Positions 1 to 7,363 of a stretch of DNA of 43,641 bases are shown one piece after another (the stretch's first letter is position 1; each line of letters starts with the position of its first letter). The stretch is from Acidobacteriota bacterium (GTDB lineage Bacteria; Acidobacteriota; Terriglobia; UBA7540). Location of the stretch: the NCBI GenBank assembly GCA_902812365.1, contig CADDZC010000029.1, forward strand, positions 1 through 43,641, given 5' to 3'. The notes under the pieces were generated by a model. It searched no databases. It saw nothing but the letters and a program-made list of their open reading frames with translations, and was not told the origin of the DNA. The position numbers and the translations under genes were made by a program.

Positions 1-807
1 GGGCGGTGGGGCGAGATGACTCTGCGGCGGGTGGCAGAGTTGGCCGGGATGTCCGAGCATTGCGACTTCGCCGAGCAGGAGACGTTGACCGGCAATAGCG
101 GCCGCGCGCGCCCGGATATGATCGTCGACCTGCCGGGCGGATGGCGCATTGCTGTGGACGCGAAAGCGCCTCTGCAGGCCTTTCTGGACGCCACTGGGGC
201 GACCACTGAAGAGCAGCGGCGGGCATGCCTGGAGCGGCACGCCCAGTTCGTCCGCGCTCACCTCAACCAGCTCGCGGCGAAAGCGTACTGGGACCAACTG
301 AACCCCACGCCGGGGCTGGTGGTGTTGTTTCTGCCGGGCGAATCCTTTTTCAGCGCGGCGCTGGAGCAGGATCGAACGCTGATCGAGGATGGCATCCAGA
401 AGCGCGTATTTCTGGCGACCCCGACGACGTTGATTGCCTTGCTGCACGCCGTGGCCTACGGCTGGCGCCAGGAGCAGATGGCCCAGAACGCGCAGAAGGT
501 CAGCGAACTCGGGAAACAACTTTATGATCGCCTGAGAATTTTTATCCGGCACTTCGCCGGGGTGGGTGAGGCCCTGAAAGGGGCGGTGAGTGACTACAAC
601 AGCGCCGTGGGCTCACTGGAGAGCCGAGTCCTGATTCCGGCCCGCAAATTGAAAGACCTGGGGGCGGCTAGCGGTGACGATTTAACGGAGGTCCCAACCG
701 TGGATGAAATTCCGAGGGCGCTGAACGCCCCTGAAGCCGGAGCCTCCATCGGGCCGATACCCGACGAAGCCCGTGGGAGCGGAGATCCTGGCGACAACGA
801 CGTTTAG
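1..807 (+). CDS. rmuC: RmuC-family DNA recombination protein (5' truncated)
   Basis: The reading frame is open from the first base of the window, and the residues before the first ATG (GRWGE at bases 1-15) continue the RmuC core motif, so the N-terminal part lies outside. The visible part has the RmuC signature: a PDM(I/V)VxLPGG stretch, the VDAKAPL nuclease-like motif at about 38-60 residues from the window edge, the LAAKAYW segment, and the FLPGE and ATPTTLIALL motifs. RmuC proteins are predicted PD-(D/E)XK-type nucleases that limit DNA inversions and rearrangements. The missing N-terminus normally carries a membrane anchor and a coiled coil. The extreme C-terminus is Pro/Gly/Asp rich and poorly conserved. 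The gene converges on the small minus-strand unit at 828-1019, and the 36-bp palindrome between them may terminate both. Confidence 0.93.
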   Translation, partial: GRWGEMTLRRVAELAGMSEHCDFAEQETLTGNSGRARPDMIVDLPGGWRIAVDAKAPLQAFLDATGATTEEQRRACLERHAQFVRAHLNQLAAKAYWDQLNPTPGLVVLFLPGESFFSAALEQDRTLIEDGIQKRVFLATPTTLIALLHAVAYGWRQEQMAQNAQKVSELGKQLYDRLRIFIRHFAGVGEALKGAVSDYNSAVGSLESRVLIPARKLKDLGAASGDDLTEVPTVDEIPRALNAPEAGASIGPIPDEARGSGDPGDNDV

Positions 808-824
808 GGCGGAAGATGGCCCTT

Positions 825-863
825 AAAAAGCTTCGGGGATGCAGCGCTGCATCCCCGAAGCTT
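825..863 (-). terminator. Perfect 36-bp palindrome with U-tract on the minus strand
   Basis: Bases 828-863 are a perfect inverted repeat of 18+18 bp with no spacer (centre between 845 and 846). On the minus strand the stem runs straight into five T residues (complement of A825-A829), the classical intrinsic-terminator layout. On the plus strand no U-tract follows, so termination of rmuC there is less certain, although the stem could still serve both directions. Confidence 0.8.
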
Positions 864-886
864 GTGTCCAAGATTTTCCGAAGAGG

Positions 887-922
887 TTATCTCTTCTTCT
901 TGGCTTTCTTCTTCGCTGCCAT
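887..922 (-). CDS. Putative 11-residue Lys/Ala-rich micropeptide
   Basis: An ATG at 922-920 opens an 11-codon frame reading MAAKKKAKKKR and closes with TAA at 889-887. A purine-rich ribosome-binding site (GAGAGGAG) lies about 6 nt upstream. The ORF sits between a near-consensus promoter (991-1019) and a strong intrinsic terminator (825-863), in a predicted transcript of about 160 nt. The composition (6 Lys, 1 Arg, 3 Ala) recalls the basic tails of bacterial histone-H1-like proteins, but it is far too short for a homology claim. It may be a real micropeptide, a leader ORF, or an accidental ORF within a small RNA. Function is unknown. Confidence 0.45.
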   Translation of the reverse strand: MAAKKKAKKKR

Positions 923-990
923 TCTATTCTCCTCTCTTGCTGACTCAAAATTCCGCCAATCAAACTGGCGGAGCGCGTTTTCAACTCCCA

Positions 991-1019
991 TGTATAGTGA
1001 TTGAGTGAGACGTTGTCAA
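991..1019 (-). promoter_or_regulatory. Near-consensus sigma-70 promoter for the small minus-strand transcript
   Basis: Read on the minus strand, a perfect -35 TTGACA (1019-1014) is followed after exactly 17 bp by TATACA (996-991), 5/6 to the -10 consensus. It is the best promoter match I found in the window, and no long gene lies directly downstream of it. Confidence 0.75.
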
Positions 1020-1182
1020 GCAGAAAGTGAAGGGATCTGGATAAAAGTTGCGATGATGGATTCCTCACCCCGGAGATCCCGGTCACTCACATCCGGAAAA
1101 TCCGGCGGGGCGGAGGCTGGCGCCGACGCGGGAGCTCTGCTCCGCATCTAACTGCCAGCGGGCCGCAAAGGCGAGCACGACG

Positions 1183-2205
1183 ATGAACGCAGAACCGCGG
1201 AGAATGGTGAAAAGGCAGATGAGGATGGCGGTGGCCGCCTTGCTCGGCGTCCTGCCTGCGGGGAGCGTTCGAGCGCGGCAGGCACCCTCCCCGGGCGGGG
1301 CGAACGATTTGCCGCCCGCCGCGCAGACACTGAAAATCTCCGTGGAAGTCGTGAATGTCTATGCGGTGGTGTGGGACCACAAGCGCTTGGTCCCCAACCT
1401 GAGGAAAGAGGACTTCGAGCTGACCGAAGACAATGTTCCGCAATCGATCAAGTATTTTTCCCGCCAGACCGACACGCCGCTGACGCTGGTGATCGGCGTC
1501 GACACCAGCCCCAGCCAGCAACGTGTGCTGCCCATCGAGCAGGAAGCGGCCAAGAATTTTATCCGGCAAGTGATCCGGCCGAAAGACCTGGCCAGCGTCT
1601 TGCATTTCGACTTGCAGGTGGAGCTTCTGCAAGACTTCACGAGCGACCCGAACCGGTTATCCCGGGCCGTTGATGAAATGGTGATCAACGGCGGCGGTCA
1701 GGGGCCTTTGCCCGGAACCTTTCCCACCAGCGGCCGCGCTTGCTGCACGCAGCTCTACGACGCCGTCTACTTGGCATCGACCGACCTGTTGAAACAAGAG
1801 GTGGGCCGCAAGGTGCTGATCCTGCTCACAGATGGCGTGGATGCGGGGAGCAAGGAAACTTTGAACGCCGCCTTGGAAGCGGCGCAAAGGAATAACGTCA
1901 TCATCTATTCTATCGATATCGCCGACCGGGCGTTTTACGGCGTGCTGGGCATGGCCGAGAATGGTGATTCCGTCCTCGGCAAGCTCTCGAACGAAACTGG
2001 GGGGCGGGTCATTCGGGTCAGCCGAGCGAGCCAAACCGCGGCGGCCTTTGACGAAATCGCCAACGAGCTCCGCACCCAGTATCTGCTGGGATATACACCG
2101 ACCAACTCCCGGCACGACGGAACCTACCGCCGCATTCGCGTCCGCACGGTCAACGGAAACTACAAGGTCCAGGCTCGGCGGGGCTACTACGCCCCTTTGG
2201 ACTGA
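1183..2205 (+). CDS. Secreted VWFA-related domain protein (acidobacterial type)
   Basis: 340 residues. The N-terminus is basic and then hydrophobic (about residues 8-30), consistent with export. After a beta-rich segment containing a VNVYxVVxDxxxxxVxxLxxxDFxLxED stretch, a von Willebrand A domain starts near residue 100 with the MIDAS motif D107-T-S-P-S and a later LLTDGVD strand. The C-terminal QYLLGYTP...DGTYRRI...RRGYYAP segment is the hallmark of the VWFA-related acidobacterial family (TIGR03436). These are secreted or periplasmic proteins, probably metal-dependent adhesion or protein-interaction modules, with no established biochemical role. It is convergent with a paralogue at 2275-3222. 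The start is uncertain: ATGs at 1204 and 1219 are alternatives. Confidence 0.88.
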   Translation: MNAEPRRMVKRQMRMAVAALLGVLPAGSVRARQAPSPGGANDLPPAAQTLKISVEVVNVYAVVWDHKRLVPNLRKEDFELTEDNVPQSIKYFSRQTDTPLTLVIGVDTSPSQQRVLPIEQEAAKNFIRQVIRPKDLASVLHFDLQVELLQDFTSDPNRLSRAVDEMVINGGGQGPLPGTFPTSGRACCTQLYDAVYLASTDLLKQEVGRKVLILLTDGVDAGSKETLNAALEAAQRNNVIIYSIDIADRAFYGVLGMAENGDSVLGKLSNETGGRVIRVSRASQTAAAFDEIANELRTQYLLGYTPTNSRHDGTYRRIRVRTVNGNYKVQARRGYYAPLD

Positions 2206-2216
2206 GCTAGTGCAAA

Positions 2217-2233
2217 GCCGGCTCGCTGCCGGC
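2217..2233. terminator. Short GC hairpin between convergent VWA genes
   Basis: Two copies of the self-complementary GCCGGC (2217-2222 and 2228-2233) separated by 5 nt can form a 6-bp stem in either transcript, in the 69-bp gap between two convergent stops. There is no T-tract, so function as a terminator is only inferred from position. Confidence 0.3.
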
Positions 2234-2274
2234 GAGGCGGCACCTGGCCCGGAACGGGTCGCTTGCTGGCGGGG

Positions 2275-3222
2275 CTACGGCGAGGGCGCGAAATAGCCGT
2301 TTTTGGCCCGTACGCGCAAGCCTTTTTCGAGCGGCTCAATCGTAATGGTACGGAAGGTTCCGTCATGCGCCTGGTTGGTGGACAGATAGGCCAGGCTGTA
2401 CTGGCTGCGCAGCTCGCGAGAAATCTCTTGGAAATTTTCCGCCAAGTCGCTCGCTTCAAACGGGAAAAAAGCCCGGCCGCCGGTTTGTTGGGCAAGGTAC
2501 TTGAGGACGCGATCGCCGCGCGTGTCGATGCCGCTTCGGTTGGTGCTGATGGCAAAAATAGTGGCTTCCGCCCGCTGCGCCATGGAGAGCGCGTCGTCGC
2601 GCGAGTGCTGGCTTTGGTTATCGCGACCGTCGCTGACAATGATCAACACGCGGCGCAGGTACGGTTCGGGAGGAGGAAAGATCAACATTTTCTGCTGGCA
2701 CGCATAGTAGATGGCGTCGTAAAGCGCCGTTCCTCCCCCGGCCTGAAGGCCTCGAATGGCGGTGGCGAGTTTATCCAGGTCGTCGGTATAGTCCTGCAAC
2801 ATCTGCGGCTCAACATCAAATCCCACCACGAAGGCCTGGTCCTTTCCCGGCCTCAAAGTCTCGTTGAGAAAGTCGATGGCCGCTTCTTGCTCAAAGTGCA
2901 GCCGTTCGCGGATGCTATTGCTGGTATCGATCAGGATGCCGATGCGCAGCGGCAAGTCAGTCTCACGGCTAAAGAAGCTGATAGTTTGCGGCTTGCCGTC
3001 TTCGAACACCCGGAAGTCATTCTTGGCGAGGTCCAACACCATGCGTTCTTTCTTATCCGTCACGGTGAAGAGGACGTTGACCAGGTTGACTTGGACCTTG
3101 AGCGGCTTCTGAATCGTTGTCGCTTGATCAGCGGCGGGGCGAGGAGCAGCCGCTTGGTTACCTTGGGCTGCAACCTGACCGGGCAGGGAGAGCAGCAAAG
3201 CCATCCACCCAACTCTTTTCAT
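2275..3222 (-). CDS. Secreted VWFA-related domain protein (paralogue)
   Basis: 315 residues with a clear Sec-type signal peptide (residues 1-20, ending near QVAAQ). The layout matches the 1183-2205 protein: VNLVNVLFTVTDKK strand, DFRVFEDGKPQTISFFSRETDLPL, MIDAS D99-T-S-N-S, IIVSDGRD, and the C-terminal RSQYSLAYLSTN...DGTFRTI...RAKNGYFAPSP. The shared architecture implies an old duplication, but the sequences are well diverged and the genes now face each other. The gene has its own good promoter (3251-3280) and shares its upstream region with dnaA. Role: exported metal-dependent binding domain, exact function unknown. Confidence 0.9.
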   Translation of the reverse strand: MKRVGWMALLLSLPGQVAAQGNQAAAPRPAADQATTIQKPLKVQVNLVNVLFTVTDKKERMVLDLAKNDFRVFEDGKPQTISFFSRETDLPLRIGILIDTSNSIRERLHFEQEAAIDFLNETLRPGKDQAFVVGFDVEPQMLQDYTDDLDKLATAIRGLQAGGGTALYDAIYYACQQKMLIFPPPEPYLRRVLIIVSDGRDNQSQHSRDDALSMAQRAEATIFAISTNRSGIDTRGDRVLKYLAQQTGGRAFFPFEASDLAENFQEISRELRSQYSLAYLSTNQAHDGTFRTITIEPLEKGLRVRAKNGYFAPSP

Positions 3223-3250
3223 GATCCGCCTGCCTTCTACTATCGAAAAA

Positions 3251-3280
3251 AGTATAAGAAGGGGCAGAGTCTGGCGTCAA
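3251..3280 (-). promoter_or_regulatory. Predicted promoter of the 2275-3222 VWA gene
   Basis: On the minus strand TTGACG (3280-3275) and TATACT (3256-3251) are separated by 18 bp, each 5/6 to the sigma-70 consensus. The start codon follows about 30 nt downstream. Confidence 0.6.
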
Positions 3281-3302
3281 CTCGCGCTGAACCGCGGCGG
3301 CC

Positions 3303-3331
3303 TTGGCGTAAATTGGGTTTTGTGCTATCTT
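3303..3331 (+). promoter_or_regulatory. Weak candidate promoter for dnaA
   Basis: TTGGCG (3303-3308) and TATCTT (3326-3331) have 17-bp spacing but only moderate matches to consensus. It would give a leader of about 200 nt before the dnaA ATG. Confidence 0.3.
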
Positions 3332-3541
3332 CGCTACGGGGTGTGAGAGCGCGGCTCGGAATTTAGTGCGGCGCCTTCTTCCATTACGTCTCAGATTAGA
3401 TGGATAAACAGGTTTGGTCGGCTGACACGGTCGCCGCCGCCCGTCGTAAGTCTTTGAGTCCCCGACGGGCATGATCACCCTGGGTGACCTCGGTGTAAAC
3501 GCGAAGAGGCTCGCCACACTCCCTCCGCTTGAAAGACAACT

Positions 3542-4870
3542 ATGAACGCCTGGCAGGAAATCCTCAACGATCTCAAGAATCGGGTGAACCCCCAGAGCTA
3601 TCAGACCTGGCTGCGCCCGACGCGTTTGAGCCACACGCGCGAGGATACCATTTTTGTCCAAGTACCGAATCGGGAATTTCAGGAATGGATCCATGAGAAT
3701 TATAGCGGGCTGATTTACGAGGCCATCAGGCGCCTTGGTCTCCAATACCGGCAGGTTTCCTTCGTGTTTCCCGAAAACACTCGACGTTCAGAACCTCACC
3801 ATAGCGGTGCGAAGGCGGAACAAGGCAAGCTGGACTTTGACTCCGTCGACCACCAACTCAATCCGAAGTACACTTTTGATACCTTTGTGGTTGGTTCTTG
3901 CAACCAGTTTGCCCATGCGGCAGCCCGGGCCGTCGCCGAGGCTCCGTCGAAAGCTTATAACCCCCTTTTCCTGTACGGAGGTGTTGGACTCGGCAAGACC
4001 CACCTGATGCACGCCGTCGGCCATACCATTAAGAAAGAGTGGAAGGAGATGCGGCTAGCGTACGTCTCGTCTGAGAATTTCACCAACGAGGTTATTAATT
4101 CGCTTCGTTATGACCGGATGGTCTCATTTCGTGAAAAGTATCGTAACGTTGATGTCCTATTGATGGATGACATCGAGTTCATCGCCGGCAAAGAGCGCAC
4201 CCAAGAAGAGTTCTTTCACACGTTCAACGCGTTATATGAAGCGCAGAAGCAGGTCGTCATCTCCAGTGATTGCGCTCCCAAGGAGATTCCCCAACTAGAA
4301 GAGCGGTTGCGCTCTCGTTTCGCCTGGGGGCTTATTGCTGACCTGCAGCCGCCTGACCTTGAAACCAAGATTGCGATTCTCGCCAAAAAGAGCGAAAGTA
4401 TGGGCGTTACACTGCCCCCAGCGGTGGCAGACTTTGTGGCTTCCAAGATCAAATCGAGCATTCGTGACCTGGAAGGCGCCCTGACTCGTCTCATTGCGTA
4501 CTCGTCGTTGACGGGGTCTGAGGTTTCCCTAACAATGGCTCAACAGGTGCTGCGAAATATGGTCGACCAGGACGACCGCAAGGTGTCGATTGAACATATC
4601 CAAAGATTGGTATGCCAGGAATTTGCTCTTAACCTTACATTATTGAAATCTAAGAATAACAGCCATGCGATCTCCTACCCCCGGCAGATCGCAATGTACC
4701 TTGCAAAGCAATTAACTACAGCCTCCTTACCTCAAATTGGGCGAGAATTTGGCGGGAAGCACCACACAACCGTCCTGCATTCAATCCAGAAAATCTCTGA
4801 GTTACGGAAGTCAGACCGTGATTTAGACAGACTTATCAACAGGCTGAGTGATAGTTTGCAAAGGTTTTAG
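3542..4870 (+). CDS. dnaA: Chromosomal replication initiator protein DnaA
   Basis: 442 residues, normal DnaA length. Domain I is at residues 1-80, with a short linker to about 103. The AAA+ domain III begins with LNPKYTFDTFVVGSCNQFA (106-124). Walker A GGVGLGKTH is at 146-154, Walker B LLMDDIEF at 206-213, sensor 1 SSDCAPKEI at 241-249, the arginine-finger box LEERLRSRF at 252-260, and sensor 2 near R308. Domain IV carries YPRQIAMYLAKQ (379-390) and the DNA-binding loop GGKHHTTVLH (404-413). DnaA binds ATP and DnaA boxes to open the origin. The start ATG has only a weak ribosome-binding site. Codon use is visibly AT-richer than in neighbours. dnaN follows 183 bp downstream. Confidence 0.98.
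   Translation: MNAWQEILNDLKNRVNPQSYQTWLRPTRLSHTREDTIFVQVPNREFQEWIHENYSGLIYEAIRRLGLQYRQVSFVFPENTRRSEPHHSGAKAEQGKLDFDSVDHQLNPKYTFDTFVVGSCNQFAHAAARAVAEAPSKAYNPLFLYGGVGLGKTHLMHAVGHTIKKEWKEMRLAYVSSENFTNEVINSLRYDRMVSFREKYRNVDVLLMDDIEFIAGKERTQEEFFHTFNALYEAQKQVVISSDCAPKEIPQLEERLRSRFAWGLIADLQPPDLETKIAILAKKSESMGVTLPPAVADFVASKIKSSIRDLEGALTRLIAYSSLTGSEVSLTMAQQVLRNMVDQDDRKVSIEHIQRLVCQEFALNLTLLKSKNNSHAISYPRQIAMYLAKQLTTASLPQIGREFGGKHHTTVLHSIQKISELRKSDRDLDRLINRLSDSLQRF
4833..4841 (+). promoter_or_regulatory. Degenerate DnaA box inside the 3' end of dnaA
   Basis: TTATCAACA has one mismatch to the consensus TTWTNCACA. Given its chance frequency it is only suggestive, but it lies close to the box at 5003. Confidence 0.3.
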
Positions 4871-5053
4871 GCAAGGGCTGGACAAATGCTCCGGATACGC
4901 TCAGGAATCTCGGGTTTTAACCTAGAATTTACACAAGAACGGAACGATCCTATTCACGTAGAGTTTAATGGTAGGTATATGATTTCAAAGGTGTTGTGGT
5001 AATTTTCCACAAATTCACAAGGCCTACTACTAGAAACTGGAGAATATAGAAAT
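4871..5053. other. AT-rich dnaA-dnaN intergenic region, candidate origin component
   Basis: 183 bp, clearly AT-richer than most of the window. It contains a consensus DnaA box TTTTCCACA (5003-5011), a one-mismatch site ATTTACACA (4927-4935) and a two-mismatch site directly after the first box (5011-5019). The dnaA-dnaN spacer is a common oriC position in bacteria, but so few boxes do not prove it. A weak promoter-like pair for dnaN (TTCACG, 17 bp, TATATG) is also present around 4953-4981. Confidence 0.5.
5003..5011 (+). promoter_or_regulatory. DnaA box between dnaA and dnaN
   Basis: TTTTCCACA fits the relaxed consensus TTWTNCACA exactly and lies in AT-rich DNA 43 bp before the dnaN start. 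Confidence 0.6.
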
Positions 5054-6169
5054 ATGGAATTCTCAGCGGCTAGAGCTGAACTACTTAAGGAACTGGATTT
5101 GGTGCAAGGAGTGGTTGAAAGGAAGACAACAATTCCCATTCTCTCGAATCTTCTTTTGGAGGCGGGGGGAAGTTCGGTGCGCCTAAGCGCAACTGATCTG
5201 GAGCTGGGTATTCGCTGCAAGTGTGTGGCAACAGTTAAGAAGGAGGGTTCCGGCACGGTGCCAGCCAAAAGGCTGCTGGATATTGTTCGTTCCTTGCCAG
5301 AGGCGGAGGTTAGGTTCAAGCTGCTGGACAGCCAGTGGGTCCAACTGACGTGCGCGAGGTCGTCATTCAAGTTGGCAGGGATGGCTCGAGATAATTTTCC
5401 AGTATTGCCCAGTATTCCTAAGGCGCAGGCGTCGCTACCGGCACGGACGCTCGAGACGCTGATTCGTCGCACGGCGTTTGCCATTGCCAATGAAGAGTCC
5501 CGTTATACCCTGAATGGGGCTCTGCTTGTGCTAAAACCTGACACGGCCATGATGGTGGCGACGGATGGCCACCGTTTGGCCTTGATAGAGTGTGACGTGC
5601 GGGTGGGAGGATTGAGCAACGAGCTGCGGATGTTAATCCCTAAAAAGGCTATGGGTGAGCTTCAGAAAATCCTAGGTGGGGCAGGCAATGAAACAATAGT
5701 GGAAATTTGCCGGGATGATAACCACCTCTTTTTTGCCGTTGATGAGCACATCTTGATCGCCCGCCTACTGACCGGGCAATTCCCAAATTATGAAGCTGTG
5801 TTACCCCGGGATAACAACCGGATTATTGAGGTCGACCGCGCCGCCTTCTCGGCGGCGATTCACCGCGTCGCTCTGCTGGCGGATGAAAGGTCTCACGCGG
5901 TCCGTATACAACTTGATCCAGCCCAATTGGAAGTATTTTCGTCCAGTGGGGAATACGGAGAGGCTCATGAGAGCGTGGATGTTCAATACGGCGGAGAACC
6001 GATGCAGATAGGGTTCAACTATCAATACCTACTGGATTTCCTGAACGTCCTCAGCGGGGACGGAAAGATAAGAATGGAACTAAAGGATGAGCAGAGCGCG
6101 GGGCAACTTCGTCCCGACGGGGACGAGCCCTATCGATATCGTTACATTGTGATGCCCATGAGGATTTAA
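5054..6169 (+). CDS. dnaN: DNA polymerase III beta subunit (sliding clamp)
   Basis: 371 residues, the normal clamp length. All three clamp domains are recognisable: the N-terminal ERKTTIPILSNLLLEA segment (about residues 22-37), the middle domain with NEESRYTLNGALL and ATDGHRLALIE (about 156-183), and a C-terminal domain ending YIVMPMRI, the near-invariant clamp C-terminus. The homodimeric ring tethers DNA polymerase III and other clamp-binding proteins to DNA. A GGAG ribosome-binding site lies about 11 nt before the ATG. Order and orientation dnaA-dnaN are canonical, but recF and gyrB do not follow; a beta-propeller gene on the other strand does. Confidence 0.98.
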   Translation: MEFSAARAELLKELDLVQGVVERKTTIPILSNLLLEAGGSSVRLSATDLELGIRCKCVATVKKEGSGTVPAKRLLDIVRSLPEAEVRFKLLDSQWVQLTCARSSFKLAGMARDNFPVLPSIPKAQASLPARTLETLIRRTAFAIANEESRYTLNGALLVLKPDTAMMVATDGHRLALIECDVRVGGLSNELRMLIPKKAMGELQKILGGAGNETIVEICRDDNHLFFAVDEHILIARLLTGQFPNYEAVLPRDNNRIIEVDRAAFSAAIHRVALLADERSHAVRIQLDPAQLEVFSSSGEYGEAHESVDVQYGGEPMQIGFNYQYLLDFLNVLSGDGKIRMELKDEQSAGQLRPDGDEPYRYRYIVMPMRI

Positions 6170-6319
6170 GCCCCACCTTCCACTTCCTTCTTAAATGAAT
6201 GAGAGTAGTTAGCCTAGTTTTAAAACGGTGTAGTACGGCATTTTATCCACATTTTTCCAATAGACAGCGCGAGCCTGGCCGGGGGCTAGTGAGCTCACCT
6301 CGACCCAACCCAAATCTTG
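6170..6319. other. AT-rich spacer after dnaN with a perfect DnaA box
   Basis: 150 bp between convergent dnaN and the beta-propeller gene. Bases about 6185-6265 are AT-rich and contain a perfect DnaA box at 6243-6251. The stretch could be part of the origin or a DnaA titration site. No T-tract terminator was recognised. Confidence 0.45.
6243..6251 (+). promoter_or_regulatory. Perfect DnaA box downstream of dnaN
   Basis: TTATCCACA is the strongest DnaA box sequence (9/9 to the E. coli R1/R4 consensus) and sits in an AT-rich noncoding stretch 74 bp after the dnaN stop. Confidence 0.7.
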
Positions 6320-7363
6320 CTACAGGGTGAACACCAGCAGGGTGAACGACCCCGGGACCAGCGGCAATCTGCGGAACCCCTGACCGGGTTGGGCACGCGG
6401 CATCGGGCCGAATTCCGCCGTTACCAAATACACTCTATGCGTTTTGGGATCAAGCGTCATGGTCCGCGCACCGCGCTGTGTTTGTACGTTCTCGACCACG
6501 GTGTATTTCTCGGCCGAATCCTCATGCACCACCGTCAGCGTCCCGTCGCTGTTCGAGCTGAAGACCAATTCTGGTGCCGGATCGAAGCGGTTGGAATCCA
6601 CACCCTGACCGATGGGCACGGTGGCCACAACTCTTCCACTATCCGCGTCCACGACCGCCATCATTTTATTACGGCAGCCGACAAACAGCAGCCGGTGGTC
6701 ACGATGGATGGCCATACCTGACGGGCTTTCGCAAGGGGCGAGAGGCCAACGGTTCAGCACCTTCAGGTTTTTCGGGTCGATTTGGAGCACAATGCTTTTG
6801 TCTTCCAGATTATTGTAGACGTGGCCCTCGCGGTCCGCCGCAGCGAATTCGGGACGGCCGCCGAGCTCGATGGTTCCCGCCACATTACCAGTCGCCCCAT
6901 CGACAGCGGTCGAGGTTCCTGTGCGGCCATTGAAGGTGAAGACGCGCTTCGGCACAGGATCATAAATGATAGCATCTGGAGCTTCGCCCGTCTTGACTGC
7001 GCCCAGAGCCCTCAGCGTCTTCAGATCAAAAATGGTTACTTGATTCGTACCACCATCACTTGTGAACCCGCGGCCAAACTCCGGGGCAAGGGCGATGCCG
7101 TGGACGCCCGGCGTATTGGGGATGTCGCCCCCGACGTTATAAGTGTCTGCGTCCACGACCATTACGTGGCTTCCACGAGAGATGTAGAGCCGGCGAGCGT
7201 CAGGATCAAGTTTCAGATAATCCCAGAAGCTCTCTCCACCCAGACGGACCTTCTTGAGAAGGTGATATCCCTCCGGAGGCGCAGCGACGACGGAGGGACT
7301 GGCAACCTTTATCGCCAACAGGATCAGCGAGACCGAGACCAGCGGACTGCGTCGAGATGTCAT
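6320..7363 (-). CDS. Secreted YncE-like beta-propeller protein
   Basis: I chose the ATG at 7363 because a GGGGGG stretch lies 5 nt upstream and a typical signal peptide follows (MTSRRSPLVSVSLILLAIKVASPSVVAAP). The frame is open further upstream but reads as non-protein-like sequence. The 347-residue product is a chain of YncE/YVTN-type repeats: RRLYISRGSHVMVVDADT, NQVTIFDLKTLRALG, KSIVLQIDPKNLKVL, RLLFVGCRNKMMAVVDADSG and HRVYLVTAEFG. These are blades of a seven-bladed propeller. Family members are periplasmic or extracellular with unknown ligands. It is convergent with dnaN and appears monocistronic. Confidence 0.85.
   Translation of the reverse strand: MTSRRSPLVSVSLILLAIKVASPSVVAAPPEGYHLLKKVRLGGESFWDYLKLDPDARRLYISRGSHVMVVDADTYNVGGDIPNTPGVHGIALAPEFGRGFTSDGGTNQVTIFDLKTLRALGAVKTGEAPDAIIYDPVPKRVFTFNGRTGTSTAVDGATGNVAGTIELGGRPEFAAADREGHVYNNLEDKSIVLQIDPKNLKVLNRWPLAPCESPSGMAIHRDHRLLFVGCRNKMMAVVDADSGRVVATVPIGQGVDSNRFDPAPELVFSSNSDGTLTVVHEDSAEKYTVVENVQTQRGARTMTLDPKTHRVYLVTAEFGPMPRAQPGQGFRRLPLVPGSFTLLVFTL

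Larger units (their letters stand above)
825..985 (-). ncRNA. Predicted small transcript of about 160 nt (sRNA or micro-mRNA)
   Basis: The boundaries are inferred from a promoter at 991-1019 (start expected near 985) and the terminator at 825-863. The leader contains a 7-bp hairpin (952-958 pairing with 966-972, 7-nt loop), then a Shine-Dalgarno sequence and the 11-codon Lys-rich ORF. No match to 6S RNA, tmRNA, SRP RNA or RNase P RNA motifs was seen. The ORF, leader hairpin and terminator together suggest a deliberate small expression unit rather than random intergenic DNA. Confidence 0.5.
3223..3541. other. Divergent intergenic region between a VWA gene and dnaA
   Basis: 319 bp without a gene. 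It holds the minus-strand promoter for the VWA gene (3251-3280) and a weaker plus-strand candidate for dnaA (3303-3331). I found no good DnaA box: the best is a reverse-orientation match near 3400 (GATGGATAA) with two mismatches. Evidence for autoregulation of dnaA through this region is therefore weak. Confidence 0.6.
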
